NCBI GenBank assembly: GCA_903905655.1
Contig: CAIVHG010000013.1
Location: forward strand, 1 to 36,213
From: an uncultured beta proteobacterium
GTDB taxonomy: Bacteria; Pseudomonadota; Gammaproteobacteria; Burkholderiales; SG8-41
Direction of reading: 5' to 3'
DNA: 36,213 nucleotides
Part shown: piece after piece, positions 15,992 through 24,027 of the stretch
Numbering within the stretch: the first letter of the stretch is position 1
Layout of the letters: the number at the start of each line of letters is the position of its first letter
Program-made: the position numbers and the translations under genes
The notes under the pieces: model-generated
The model's database searches: none
Told to the model about the DNA's origin: nothing
The model's input: the letters and a program-made list of their open reading frames with translations, nothing else

Positions 15992-16066
15992 GCACCATAC
16001 TTTCAGGCGAACGCTCATGACGCCAGCGCGGACCATCGTCCGCACCGCGAATCCGGAGATACTGCC

Positions 16067-16675
16067 GTGACCGGCAATCTGTTCATCGTATGTGCCCCGT
16101 CGGGTGCAGGCAAATCCTCACTCGTGCGCGAGCTGCTCATCGCCGACTCGCAGGTCCGGCTCTCGGTTTCGTACACCACGCGCGCGCCGCGCACCAGCGA
16201 AGTAAACGGCCGCGACTACAATTTCGTCGAGGAGTCCACCTTTCAGGAGATGCTGGCGCGCGGGGATTTCGTGGAAAGCGCCCTGGTGCACGGCAATCAC
16301 TACGGCACGTCGCGGCTCTGGCTCGATGAGCAGCGCGCGACCGGAAACGACATCGTGCTCGAGATCGACTGGCAGGGCGCCGCGCAAATCCGCAAAATGA
16401 TCCCTGAGGCGATCGGCATCTTCATACTGCCGCCCTCGCTCGAGACCCTGATGCTGCGGCTCAACAAGCGGGCGCAGGACCCGCCGGATGCGATTGCGCG
16501 GCGGCTCGCCGCCGCCCGCGCCGAGATCGGCCATGTGGATGATTTCAACTATGTTATTATTAATGATGACTTCAGCGGGGCGGTGCTCGACCTGACGAGC
16601 ATCGTGCGCGCGGCGCGGCTCTGCGGCCCGCTGCAACTCACCCGCCACCGCGAACTGATTAACCGAATGAGGTAG
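16067..16675 (+). CDS. gmk: guanylate kinase
   Basis: A 202-residue enzyme that phosphorylates GMP to GDP. The P-loop [14 protein letters not shown] is near residue 10. The GMP-binding region [20 protein letters not shown] is at about 36-55, [12 protein letters not shown] follows at about 98, and the lid segment has [20 protein letters not shown]. The end [10 protein letters not shown] is typical. The start is GTG at 16067, preceded by GGAG at 16054-16057. The stop is five bases before rpoZ. Together with spoT, gmk tunes the GTP/(p)ppGpp balance. Confidence 0.96.
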   Translation: MTGNLFIVCAPSGAGKSSLVRELLIADSQVRLSVSYTTRAPRTSEVNGRDYNFVEESTFQEMLARGDFVESALVHGNHYGTSRLWLDEQRATGNDIVLEIDWQGAAQIRKMIPEAIGIFILPPSLETLMLRLNKRAQDPPDAIARRLAAARAEIGHVDDFNYVIINDDFSGAVLDLTSIVRAARLCGPLQLTRHRELINRMR

Positions 16676-16680
16676 ACCCC

Positions 16681-16887
16681 ATGGCACGCATTACCGTAGA
16701 CGACTGTCTGAAACTGGTCCCCAACCGCTTCGAACTGACGCTCGCCGCGACCTATCGCGCACGCCAGCTTGCCAATGGCGCAACGCCGATGGTGGAGGCA
16801 AACCGCGACAAGCCGACCGTGACCGCGCTGCGCGAAATGGCGGCCTCCAAGTACGGCGTCGAGATTCTGGTCAAAACCCCGAGTTGA
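16681..16887 (+). CDS. rpoZ: RNA polymerase omega subunit
   Basis: A 68-residue protein beginning [21 protein letters not shown], the standard omega N-terminus, with RARQLANG and [11 protein letters not shown] following. Omega helps assemble RNA polymerase and forms part of a ppGpp-binding site in proteobacteria. A GAGGTAG ribosome site overlaps the gmk stop codon, implying co-translation. It is followed by spoT after 53 bases. Confidence 0.97.
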   Translation: MARITVDDCLKLVPNRFELTLAATYRARQLANGATPMVEANRDKPTVTALREMAASKYGVEILVKTPS

Positions 16888-16940
16888 CAGCGTGGCCGAC
16901 GCCCACTGAGCGGCATTGACGCGCTGCGCCCAAACCGTTC

Positions 16941-19055
16941 ATGGCTGAAGCCGAAGCGCTGTTCAAGGAGTGGGCCGGCTACCTGAAGCCGGAGGAGATG
17001 ACTCGGCTCGAGACCGCGTATAACTTCAGCAAGGCCGCGCACACCGGCCAATTCCGAGATTCCGGCGACCCTTATATCTCGCACCCGCTCGCCGTCGCCA
17101 ACATCCTCGCCGAGCTGCACCTCGATTCACAGGCGCTGACCGCCGCCCTGCTGCACGACGTCATGGAGGACACCTCCGTCACCAAGGCCGAGATCAGCAA
17201 CAAATTCGGCAAGCCGGTGGCGGAACTGGTCGATGGCGTGAGCAAGCTCGAACGCATCGAATTCGCGACCAACGAGCAGGCGCAGGCCGAAAACTTCCGC
17301 AAGATGCTGCTGGCGATGGCGCGCGACGTGCGCGTCATGCTGATCAAGCTCGCCGACCGTTTGCATAACATGCGTACGCTCGCCGCGCTGCCGCCGGAAA
17401 AACAGAAACGCGTGGCGCGCGAAACCATGGAGATCTACGCGCCGATCGCCAACCGTCTGGGGTTGAACGCCGTCTACCAGGAGCTCGAAGACCTCTCCTT
17501 CAGCTTTCTGAATCCAATGCGCAGCCGGGTGCTGTCGAAGGCGCTCAAGGCGGCGCGCGGCAACCGGCGCGAGGTGGTGAGCAAGGTTGCGGACGCCATC
17601 AAGAAGCGGCTGCAGCAGGACGGCATCGATGCCGTGGTGCACGGGCGCGAGAAGCACCTGCACAGCATCTACCGCAAAATGGACGAGAAGCACCTTTCAT
17701 TCGCCAAGGTGCTCGACGTGTTCGGCTTTCGCATCATCGTCAAGGACGTGCCCTCGTGCTATCTGGTGCTCGGCGCGCTGCACGGTCTGTACAAGCCGAT
17801 TCCGGGCAAGTTCAAGGATTACATCGCGATCCCCAAGGCCAACGGCTACCAGTCGCTGCACACCACCGTCTTCGGCCCCTTTTCGAGTCCGATCGAAGTC
17901 CAGATACGCACCCAGGAAATGCACAAGATCGCCGAAGCCGGCGTGGCCTCGCACTGGCTCTACAAGAGCTCGGATGCGACGCTCAACGACCTGCAGAAGA
18001 AGACCCATCAGTGGCTGCAGAGCTTGCTCGAAATGCAGTCGGGCGGCGGCGATTCGATCGAGTTCCTGGAGCATCTGAAATTCGACCTCTATCCGGACGA
18101 GGTTTACGCTTTCACGCCCAAGGGAAAGATCTTTCCGCTGCCGCGCGGCGCAACCGCCGTCGACTTCGCTTATGCGGTGCACACCGACATCGGAAATCGC
18201 TGCGTCGCGGTCAAGATCAACGACGAGCTGATGCCGCTCAGGACCGAGCTCAGAAACGGCGATCGCGTGGAGATTGTCACCGCTTCGCACGCCAAACCCA
18301 ATCCGCTGTGGCTCAATTACGTAATCACCGGCCGCGCGCGCTCCCATATCAGGCACTTCCTGAGGACCGTGCAGTCGCAGGAATCGGCGCAACTCGGCGA
18401 GCGGCTGCTCAATCAGGCGCTGGGATCGTTCAAGTCGAATGTCGGAGAGATCAAGGACGCGCATTGGGACAAGCTGGTCAAGGACATCGGCGCAAAATCA
18501 AAACTGGACATTCTCGCCGACATCGGGCTCGGCAAACGCCTGAGCGTAGTCGTCGCGCGCCGGCTGCTCGCCAGAGCGGAGGGCGCGGGCGAAGAACGCA
18601 AATCCGGGGCGCCGGTGGTGATCCGCGGCTCGGAAGGCATTGCGGTGCAGTTCGCCCAGTGCTGCAAGCCGATTCCCGGAGATCCGATCATCGGGCTCAT
18701 CAACAAGGGCCAGGGCATGGCGATCCACACACACGATTGCCCGGTGATCGGCAAGATGCGCGCCGATCCCGACAAGGTGTTCGATGTCGAATGGGCGCCC
18801 GACACCAAGAAGCTGTTCGACGTCAGCATCAGGCTGGTGACGGTCAATGAGCGCGGCGTGCTCGCCAAAGTGGCGGCCGAAATCGCGGAGGCGAATTCCA
18901 ACATCGACAACGTCGCGGTCGATCCTGCGGAAGGCGACCGCTACGCCACCATGCAGTTCACGCTGCAGGTGGCCAACCGCGTGCACCTCGCGCAGATCAT
19001 GCGCGCGCTGCGCCGCATCCCTCAGGTGATCCGGCTTACCCGCATCAAAACCTGA
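16941..19055 (+). CDS. spoT: SpoT-type bifunctional (p)ppGpp synthetase/hydrolase
   Basis: A 704-residue RelA/SpoT homologue. The HD hydrolase domain is intact: H48 in YISHPLAV and H72-D73 in ALLHDVMEDT, then LIKLADRLHNMRTL. The synthetase domain (about 200-330) has GREKHLHSIYRKM, FGFRIIV and KDYIAIPKANGYQSLHT. The motif before it reads KFKD (290-293), the basic RxKD-like type found in bifunctional enzymes rather than the acidic EFDD of RelA. A TGS domain (about 385-450), the conserved CCKPIPGDPIIG region and a C-terminal ACT domain complete the regulatory half. The enzyme makes and degrades the starvation alarmone. No clear ribosome site precedes the ATG. Confidence 0.96.
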   Translation: MAEAEALFKEWAGYLKPEEMTRLETAYNFSKAAHTGQFRDSGDPYISHPLAVANILAELHLDSQALTAALLHDVMEDTSVTKAEISNKFGKPVAELVDGVSKLERIEFATNEQAQAENFRKMLLAMARDVRVMLIKLADRLHNMRTLAALPPEKQKRVARETMEIYAPIANRLGLNAVYQELEDLSFSFLNPMRSRVLSKALKAARGNRREVVSKVADAIKKRLQQDGIDAVVHGREKHLHSIYRKMDEKHLSFAKVLDVFGFRIIVKDVPSCYLVLGALHGLYKPIPGKFKDYIAIPKANGYQSLHTTVFGPFSSPIEVQIRTQEMHKIAEAGVASHWLYKSSDATLNDLQKKTHQWLQSLLEMQSGGGDSIEFLEHLKFDLYPDEVYAFTPKGKIFPLPRGATAVDFAYAVHTDIGNRCVAVKINDELMPLRTELRNGDRVEIVTASHAKPNPLWLNYVITGRARSHIRHFLRTVQSQESAQLGERLLNQALGSFKSNVGEIKDAHWDKLVKDIGAKSKLDILADIGLGKRLSVVVARRLLARAEGAGEERKSGAPVVIRGSEGIAVQFAQCCKPIPGDPIIGLINKGQGMAIHTHDCPVIGKMRADPDKVFDVEWAPDTKKLFDVSIRLVTVNERGVLAKVAAEIAEANSNIDNVAVDPAEGDRYATMQFTLQVANRVHLAQIMRALRRIPQVIRLTRIKT

Positions 19056-19067
19056 GAGCCTTCTCAG
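19052..19067. terminator. weak hairpin between convergent spoT and lipoprotein genes
   Basis: CTGAGA-GCCT-TCTCAG forms a six-base-pair stem with a four-base loop over the spoT stop codon and just past the stop of the facing gene. There is no run of T on either side, so function as a terminator is doubtful. Confidence 0.25.
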
Positions 19068-19333
19068 CGCCGCGCGCAGATGTCATGCCCATCCTGCCAG
19101 CCCTGCGCATAATTCGCGTCCGCTTTGAAACGCGCTGAATCCCGCTTCAGCGCCGCACCAGCACTCGCGCTCGCACAGCCGTCCGCGTAGCCCGCACGAA
19201 ACGCCGGCGGGTAGCCCGAGAGATTGACGTTCGCACGCGGTTCCGCAGCGTTCCCCGGCAACTGCGCGCACCCCGCAAGCCAGACGAACGCCGCCAGCGC
19301 GATCTGCGCCCTAATGCAAAATATCGCGTTCAT
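19064..19333 (-). CDS. small putative lipoprotein with GYxDGC-type motif
   Basis: An 89-residue protein with a lipoprotein signal: a hydrophobic stretch then LAGCAQ, with Cys22 the likely lipidated residue. The mature part reads GYPPAFRAGYADGCASA, then a charged linker, then ANYAQGWQDGHDICARR. Two Gly-Tyr/Trp-x2-Gly-type repeats each end in a Cys, which suggests a disulfide-linked small fold. I recognise the pattern from hypothetical proteobacterial lipoproteins but know no function. I chose the ATG at 19333 because an upstream start would put 25 unlikely residues before the signal peptide. It is convergent with spoT. Confidence 0.7.
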   Translation of the reverse strand: MNAIFCIRAQIALAAFVWLAGCAQLPGNAAEPRANVNLSGYPPAFRAGYADGCASASAGAALKRDSARFKADANYAQGWQDGHDICARR

Positions 19334-19438
19334 GACGGATCCTCTCAGGGGGCCAGCGCACGCTGCGCAATATGATGCCCTCTTGATCGACCCGACCGGC
19401 GCGCACAAGTTCAGTTAACGCCTTCTGCCACGCGAGTG

Positions 19439-19467
19439 TTGCGGCGCTACCCTCCCTCGCGCACAAT
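19439..19467 (+). promoter_or_regulatory. candidate sigma70 promoter of the cystathionine beta-lyase gene
   Basis: TTGCGG (19439-19444) and CACAAT (19462-19467) are separated by 17 bases. The expected start is near 19474, giving a leader of about 65 bases that includes an inverted pair GCTGCA (19497-19502) and TGCAGC (19512-19517). No methionine-related riboswitch was recognised. Confidence 0.35.
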
Positions 19468-19538
19468 AGCGTATCCAAAATTCCATCCCCTCAGGTGCTG
19501 CACGCAAGCGATGCAGCGCGACACTAACAACCGCTTCC

Positions 19539-20717
19539 ATGACCGACAAACTTAAACTCGATACCCTGCTCACCCGCGTCGGACGCGATCCACAGAGCCA
19601 CTACGGCGCGGTCAACACGCCGGTGGTGCGCACTTCAACCGTTATTCACCCCGACGTTGCGAGCTACGAATCGGTCGACCCCAACGACTACAAGGCGATG
19701 CGCTACGGCACGCTAGGCACGCCCACCACCTTTGCGCTCGAGGACGCCATCGCCAGGCTCGAGGGCGGACACGCCGCCGTCGCGCTGCCGTCGGGACTCG
19801 CCGCGATCTCCGCTGCGCTGTGCGCCTTTGCGAAGAGCGGCGACCACCTTCTGATTTCCGACAGCGTTTACGGGCCGACGCGCGAGTTCTGCGAGCGTCG
19901 CCTGAAGCCCTTCGGCGTCGAGGTCGAGTACTACGATCCGCTGATCAGCAGCGGCATCTCCGCGCTCATCCGTCCCAACACCGCTGCGGTATTCTGCGAG
20001 GCCCCCGGTTCGCTCACTTTCGAGATGCAGGACATACCGGCGATCGCGGCGGCCGCGCACGCGAAGAACGTGCCGGTGCTCGCCGACAACACCTGGGGCA
20101 CGCCCTATTTCTTTCAGTCCTTCGAACACGGCGTCGACGTATCGATACACGCGGCGACCAAATACATCGTCGGCCACGCCGATGCGCTGCTCGGCGTCAT
20201 CGTCACCACCGAACCGTACTGGCTCAAGGTGCGCCGCTGTGTGGCCGACTTTGGATTCTGTGTGAGCCCCGAGGACTGCTATCTCGCGCTGCGCGGCCTG
20301 CGCACGCTGGGCGTGCGGCTCAAGCACCAGATGGAAAGCGCGCTCGAGGTCGCGCGCTGGCTCACGACTCGTCCCGAAGTGCTGCGCGTGCTCTATCCGG
20401 CACTCGAGAGCGATCCCGGGCACGCGCTGTGGAAACGCGACTTCAGCGGCGCGGCCTCGCTATTCAGCGTGATCCTGAAACCGGTGGCCCGGGAATCAGT
20501 CGCCGTTCTCATCGACGCGCTCAAGGTCTTCAGCATCGGTGTGAGCTGGGGCGGCTACGAAAGCCTCGCGATCCGCGCGGACGTCAGAAAGATTCGCAGC
20601 GCGACGCGCTGGAATCCCGGCGGGCCGCTGATACGACTGCATATCGGACTCGAAGACCCAGATGATCTGATCGCGGATCTGGAGCAGGCGCTCGCACGCA
20701 TGAACGCGCCCGCCTGA
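19539..20717 (+). CDS. metC: cystathionine beta-lyase, PLP-dependent
   Basis: A 392-residue enzyme of the Cys/Met metabolism PLP family, splitting cystathionine to homocysteine, pyruvate and ammonia. Visible residues include Y56-G57 in MRYGTLGTPT, ALPSGLAAIS (cofactor phosphate loop), D183 in VLADNTWGTPYFFQ, and K208 in SIHAATKYIVGHADAL, which forms the Schiff base. The late segment VSWGGYESLAI, with Trp-Gly-Gly, is characteristic of beta-lyases rather than gamma-synthases. A methionine-pathway role is expected; side activities on cystine could release sulfide. It stands as a single gene, convergent with the quinone reductase. Confidence 0.92.
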   Translation: MTDKLKLDTLLTRVGRDPQSHYGAVNTPVVRTSTVIHPDVASYESVDPNDYKAMRYGTLGTPTTFALEDAIARLEGGHAAVALPSGLAAISAALCAFAKSGDHLLISDSVYGPTREFCERRLKPFGVEVEYYDPLISSGISALIRPNTAAVFCEAPGSLTFEMQDIPAIAAAAHAKNVPVLADNTWGTPYFFQSFEHGVDVSIHAATKYIVGHADALLGVIVTTEPYWLKVRRCVADFGFCVSPEDCYLALRGLRTLGVRLKHQMESALEVARWLTTRPEVLRVLYPALESDPGHALWKRDFSGAASLFSVILKPVARESVAVLIDALKVFSIGVSWGGYESLAIRADVRKIRSATRWNPGGPLIRLHIGLEDPDDLIADLEQALARMNAPA

Positions 20718-20795
20718 TGCAACGCGTGAGTTCGCTGCCACCGCACCGCGCATGACATGCAACACTCGGAGCGCATCAGCCGGCCCGTGACGTGC

Positions 20796-21767
20796 TCAGG
20801 GCAAGAGCACGGTCGATCCGGTCGTACGGCGCGCCTCGAGATCGCGGTGCGCCTGCGCCGCTTCGCGCAGCGGATAGGTCTGGTTGATGGAAACCTTGAA
20901 CACCTTTTTCTTCACCGCCGAGAACACGTCCTGCGCGGCCTTCACGAGCTGTGCGCGCTCTGCCGTGTAATGAAAAAGCGTGGGCCGCGTCAGATAGAGC
21001 GACCCTTTTTGCGACAGCAGCAGCGGATTGAACTGGGTCACCGGACCCGAAGCGTTGCCGAAGCTCACCATCAGGCCGAGCGGCGCCAGGCAGTCGATGG
21101 ACCCCATGAAGGTGTCCTTGCCCACGCCGTCGTAGACCACCGGCACGCCTTTACCCTTGGTGATCGCGCGCACGCGCTCGACGAAATTTTCATGCGCCGT
21201 GACGATCACGTGGCGGCACCCGGCTTTCTTTGCGATCGCGGCTTTGGCGTCGCTGCTGACGGTGCCGATCACGGTGGCGCCCAGATGCTTCGCCCACGGG
21301 CACAGGATCGCGCCCACGCCGCCGGCCGCGGCGTGCACGAGTATGGTGTCGCCCGCCCTGACCTTGTACGTGCGCTTGAGCAGATACCACGCCGTCATGC
21401 CTTTCAGCATGATGGCCGCCGCCTGTTGCTCGGTGACGCCCTGCGGAATCTTCACCAGGCGCGCCGCCGGGCGCAGGCACAGCTCGGCATAGGCGCCGAG
21501 CGGCTGCGCGTAGGCGACGCGGTCGCCGACCTTGAAATCTTCGACCTTGGGACCGAGCGCCTCGACGATGCCGGCGCCTTCCTGGCCCAGCGTCGCCGGC
21601 AACGGAGCAGGATAGAGTCCGTTCCTGAAATACACATCGATGTAGTTGAGCCCGATGGCGGTGTTGCGCACCAGCACTTCGCCCGCGCCCGGCGCGCCGA
21701 CCGCGACCTCCTCCCAGCGCATTTGTTCTGGTCCACCGGTTTCATGTATACGGATTGCGTGGGGCAT
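20796..21767 (-). CDS. NADPH:quinone oxidoreductase, zinc-independent MDR family
   Basis: A 323-residue enzyme. It opens MPHAIRIHETGGPEQMRWEEV and continues with GLNYIDVYFRNGLYP and LGQEGAGIVEALG, the QOR1 signature. It has VHAAAGGVGAILCPWAKHLGATVIGTV as the NADPH-binding Rossmann fold and the YDGVGKDTF segment. Zinc-binding cysteines of classical alcohol dehydrogenases are absent, as expected. The ATG at 21767 follows GGAGGA with good spacing; the longer open frame upstream overlaps the divergent gene. It reduces quinones by one electron and is usually linked to detoxification. Only 46 bases separate it from the divergent 115-residue gene. Confidence 0.92.
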   Translation of the reverse strand: MPHAIRIHETGGPEQMRWEEVAVGAPGAGEVLVRNTAIGLNYIDVYFRNGLYPAPLPATLGQEGAGIVEALGPKVEDFKVGDRVAYAQPLGAYAELCLRPAARLVKIPQGVTEQQAAAIMLKGMTAWYLLKRTYKVRAGDTILVHAAAGGVGAILCPWAKHLGATVIGTVSSDAKAAIAKKAGCRHVIVTAHENFVERVRAITKGKGVPVVYDGVGKDTFMGSIDCLAPLGLMVSFGNASGPVTQFNPLLLSQKGSLYLTRPTLFHYTAERAQLVKAAQDVFSAVKKKVFKVSINQTYPLREAAQAHRDLEARRTTGSTVLLP

Positions 21768-21813
21768 AGGTGTCCTCCGGGTGTTGCGGTGACTGAATGA
21801 GATTGGAGCCATC

Positions 21814-22161
21814 ATGATAACTGAAGTCCAGCCGAGTCCAGACAGCGCAGCAACCGGGACAGTGGAGCGCATGCCGGCATGGCAATGCATCGGCTGCGGC
21901 CGCATCGAGGGCCTACAGACCTGCATCGGCGTATGCCAGGACGCCAAGGTGCAGTTCGTGTACGCCTCTGATTACGACGCAGCGCTGGCGAAGCTCACGC
22001 TTGCAACGCAACAGGCGGACCAACTGCGCGCGGTGCTGCGCCATCTCGCGTGGACCACCCCGCGCGCCGGAGAATGGGAGCGCTCGTACCGTGCGTTGCA
22101 GGCGGAAGCGCGCCGCGCCCTGGGAACGGGCGCGGATGCCGGAAAGGACAGCGGGCGCTAA
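21814..22161 (+). CDS. small zinc-ribbon-like protein, unknown function
   Basis: A 115-residue protein. The N-terminal half has WQCIGCGRIEGLQTCIGVCQD, with Cys at 25, 28, 37 and 41 in a C-x2-C-x8-C-x3-C arrangement that could hold one zinc or a cluster. A helical, possibly coiled segment follows at about 54-105. GGAG lies shortly before the ATG. The gene is divergent from the quinone reductase with a 46-base gap, so the two probably share control. I do not recognise a named family; the C-x2-C motif and conserved-looking FVYASDYDAAL segment suggest a real gene. Confidence 0.72.
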   Translation: MITEVQPSPDSAATGTVERMPAWQCIGCGRIEGLQTCIGVCQDAKVQFVYASDYDAALAKLTLATQQADQLRAVLRHLAWTTPRAGEWERSYRALQAEARRALGTGADAGKDSGR

Positions 22162-22170
22162 GGCGCCCGC
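22151..22170. terminator. hairpin between convergent genes, possible bidirectional terminator
   Basis: GCGGGCGC (22151-22158) and GCGCCCGC (22163-22170) form an eight-base-pair GC stem around a TAAG loop that contains the stop codon of the 115-residue gene. The dienelactone hydrolase gene ends 28 bases further on the other strand. T-runs are poor on both sides, so the call is tentative. Confidence 0.4.
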
Positions 22171-22197
22171 CTAATTCGAGAAATTTCAGTTCCCGCG

Positions 22198-23094
22198 TCA
22201 GCCCTGCAGATGAGTCTTGAAATGCGCCATCGTGCGCGACCAGGACAGCTTGGCTGCCGCCTCGTCGTAGCGCGGCGTGGTGTCGTTATGGAAGCCGTGA
22301 TACGCGCCCACGTACAAGAATTGCTCGTAGCGTACACCATTCGCCTTGAGTGCGGACTCGAATGCGGGCCATGCGGCGACCAAACGCTCGTCGAGGCTGG
22401 GATTGTGCATCATCATCGGCGCCTTGACCTTTGCGATATTGTCAGTGCCCGGAGAACTGCCGTAATAGGCGACTGAAGCGGCGAGATCGGGAAAACGCAC
22501 CGCCATTTGGTTAGCCATGCCTCCGCCGAAGCAGAAGCCGACGGCGCCTAATTTTCCATTGCACTCGGCACGCGACTTGAGATAGCCATGCGCGGCCATC
22601 AGGTCCTCGGTGCGTTTGCCTGCGTCGAGTTTGGCGAACAGCGCCGCGGCTTTTTCCTCGTCGTTCGGATAGCCGCCGACCGGCGTCAGCGCATCAGGCG
22701 CAAACGCCACGTAGCCATCGACCGCCAGGCGCCGCGCGACATCTTCGATATATGGATTGAGCCCGCGGTTCTCGTGTATCACCACGACTCCGGGCCGCTT
22801 GGCGCTGGCACTGGCATTGGCCGGCCGCGCGAGATATCCGCGCATGGTGCCAGAGCCCTGCGGCGAGGCGTAGCTCTCATAGCTGGTCCTGATCCGCGCA
22901 TCGTCCTTGGCTACCTGTTGGGCCCACGCGAAATTGGGGCGCAGGCTCTCCAGCATGGCCGCGGCCGTGAAGCCGCCGACCGCATACTTTGCTGCACTAT
23001 CCAGAAAATCACGCCGGCTCGTCCTGCCGTGCACATAACCGTCGAACAACTGCATGACCTCATGCGGAAAATCGCTTGCCTTTTTTCTCTCCAT
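22198..23094 (-). CDS. dienelactone hydrolase family protein with Tat-like signal
   Basis: A 298-residue alpha/beta hydrolase. The N-terminal region has GRTSRRDFLDSAAKYAVGGFTAAAML at 23-48, with the twin-arginine pattern S-R-R-D-F-L and a hydrophobic stretch ending at AWAQQ. Export by Tat is therefore likely. The hydrolase part shows VVVIHENRGLNPYIEDVARRLA with E108, C188 in VGFCFGGG (Cys nucleophile elbow), D235 in PSLDERL, and H266 in AYHGFHND, the full dienelactone-hydrolase catalytic set. The substrate is unknown; YghX-like members have this architecture. The ATG at 23094 follows GGGAGC. Confidence 0.88.
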   Translation of the reverse strand: MERKKASDFPHEVMQLFDGYVHGRTSRRDFLDSAAKYAVGGFTAAAMLESLRPNFAWAQQVAKDDARIRTSYESYASPQGSGTMRGYLARPANASASAKRPGVVVIHENRGLNPYIEDVARRLAVDGYVAFAPDALTPVGGYPNDEEKAAALFAKLDAGKRTEDLMAAHGYLKSRAECNGKLGAVGFCFGGGMANQMAVRFPDLAASVAYYGSSPGTDNIAKVKAPMMMHNPSLDERLVAAWPAFESALKANGVRYEQFLYVGAYHGFHNDTTPRYDEAAAKLSWSRTMAHFKTHLQG

Positions 23095-23605
23095 GAACGC
23101 TCCCAGATGACGATTCGGAACCCGAAAATCGGGCTGCAGCCTGTACACCGCGTTGTATGACCGCCGTGCACGCGCGTAGTTTCCCTCCTCGTATACGGGA
23201 TTCTCCCCGCGAAAATTCCCTGATCCCCGACGGCGGCGCCAAATATAGCAACAAAGCCGTTGCCGCGCGCATGCCCATCAGGTCCGCGTCCCCAAAGCGG
23301 GATGCAATGCGGCCCACCGCCCACGCCCCTCGCATCAACCCGCCCGCATCCGTGGCGCCGTGACAGGCATGGGCATATCGTGTCATCATGCGCAGGGTGC
23401 AGCCGTATGCGGCTACCTAAACTGTGGTGGAAACGCAACGATGCCATCAGGAATGCCGCAGTATCGGCTAAAATACGCAGTAATTCATGGGAGCCCCGTC
23501 GGCAACCCAAGTGCCCGCGAGAGAGATCGCGGACCTGCCCGTGCAGGCACCGCGGCATCAGTTTCATGCGCAGCAATTTGACGAACGACCGGCAATCGAG
23601 AAGCG
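23095..23605. other. long divergent gap with a candidate structured leader
   Basis: No gene can be supported in these 511 bases. TAAAAT at 23469-23474 (plus strand) is a plausible -10 element, without a good -35. The following leader ahead of the 60-residue gene contains CCGCGA-GAGAGA-TCGCGG (23515-23532) and CCTGC-CCGT-GCAGG (23534-23547). GTGCC (23511-23515) could instead pair with GGCAC (23546-23550), giving mutually exclusive folds. A GGCAACC stretch (23501-23507) precedes this. It matches no riboswitch class I can name. Confidence 0.3.
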
Positions 23606-23788
23606 ATGACTAAAGACCCTTCAAAGATTAAACGCTGCCCGGAATGCCGCCGGCTGGTCGAAGCGGCCACCATGCGTCCGCTGTCCCGCACCCGCTTTGG
23701 CGGCGGCGTGCGCTTTGCCTGCCCCGATTGTTTCAAGCGCGTGATGATGCTGAGAAAAGCCACACCAGGGGCGCGCAGCACCAAATAG
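23606..23788 (+). CDS. 60-residue protein with two CPxC motifs
   Basis: A small basic protein with CPEC at 11-14 and CPDC at 39-42, a spacing suited to a single zinc ribbon. The intervening segment is RLVEAATMRPLSRTRFGGGVRF, and a Lys/Arg-rich end follows. Function is unknown; DNA, RNA or protein binding through a zinc ribbon would fit. GAGAAG precedes the ATG. It lies alone, with a 511-base divergent gap upstream and a 239-base gap downstream. The reading is supported mainly by the paired CPxC motifs. Confidence 0.6.
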   Translation: MTKDPSKIKRCPECRRLVEAATMRPLSRTRFGGGVRFACPDCFKRVMMLRKATPGARSTK

Positions 23789-23941
23789 CGGCGTGCGCTG
23801 CGCAGCCTCCAGCGCTTCATCTACCTGAAATCCCCGCATCGGCGCGCCTGAGATTTGCTCCGGCGCATACGCATCGCTGAGCACGGCTCGCATTCGATCT
23901 CCGCAGATGCCGCACTGGTGGTGCAGCAAATGCATCCGATT

Positions 23942-23947
23942 TACAAT
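23942..23947 (+). promoter_or_regulatory. candidate -10 element upstream of the acyl-CoA dehydrogenase
   Basis: TACAAT within TTTACAATATAG lies 80 bases before the ATG and is the most promoter-like element in the 239-base gap 23789-24027. No matching -35 box is evident. The rest of the gap shows no gene or strong structure. Confidence 0.3.
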
Positions 23948-24027
23948 ATAGCCCCGCGCGACAACCAAAAAAAACCACCCGCCTCGCCGCAAGCACGCGT
24001 ATACACCTTCATTGGCACGGAAACCAC

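Noticed and set aside
19468-19538. Possible SAM or SAH riboswitch before the cystathionine beta-lyase gene.
   Set aside because: Only one simple six-base-pair inverted repeat is present and the conserved cores of known classes are missing.
196-23550. The 14-mer GCCCGTGCAGGCAC occurs at 196-209 and 23537-23550.
   Set aside because: In 36 kb of GC-rich sequence a few shared 14-mers are expected by chance; the flanks do not match.
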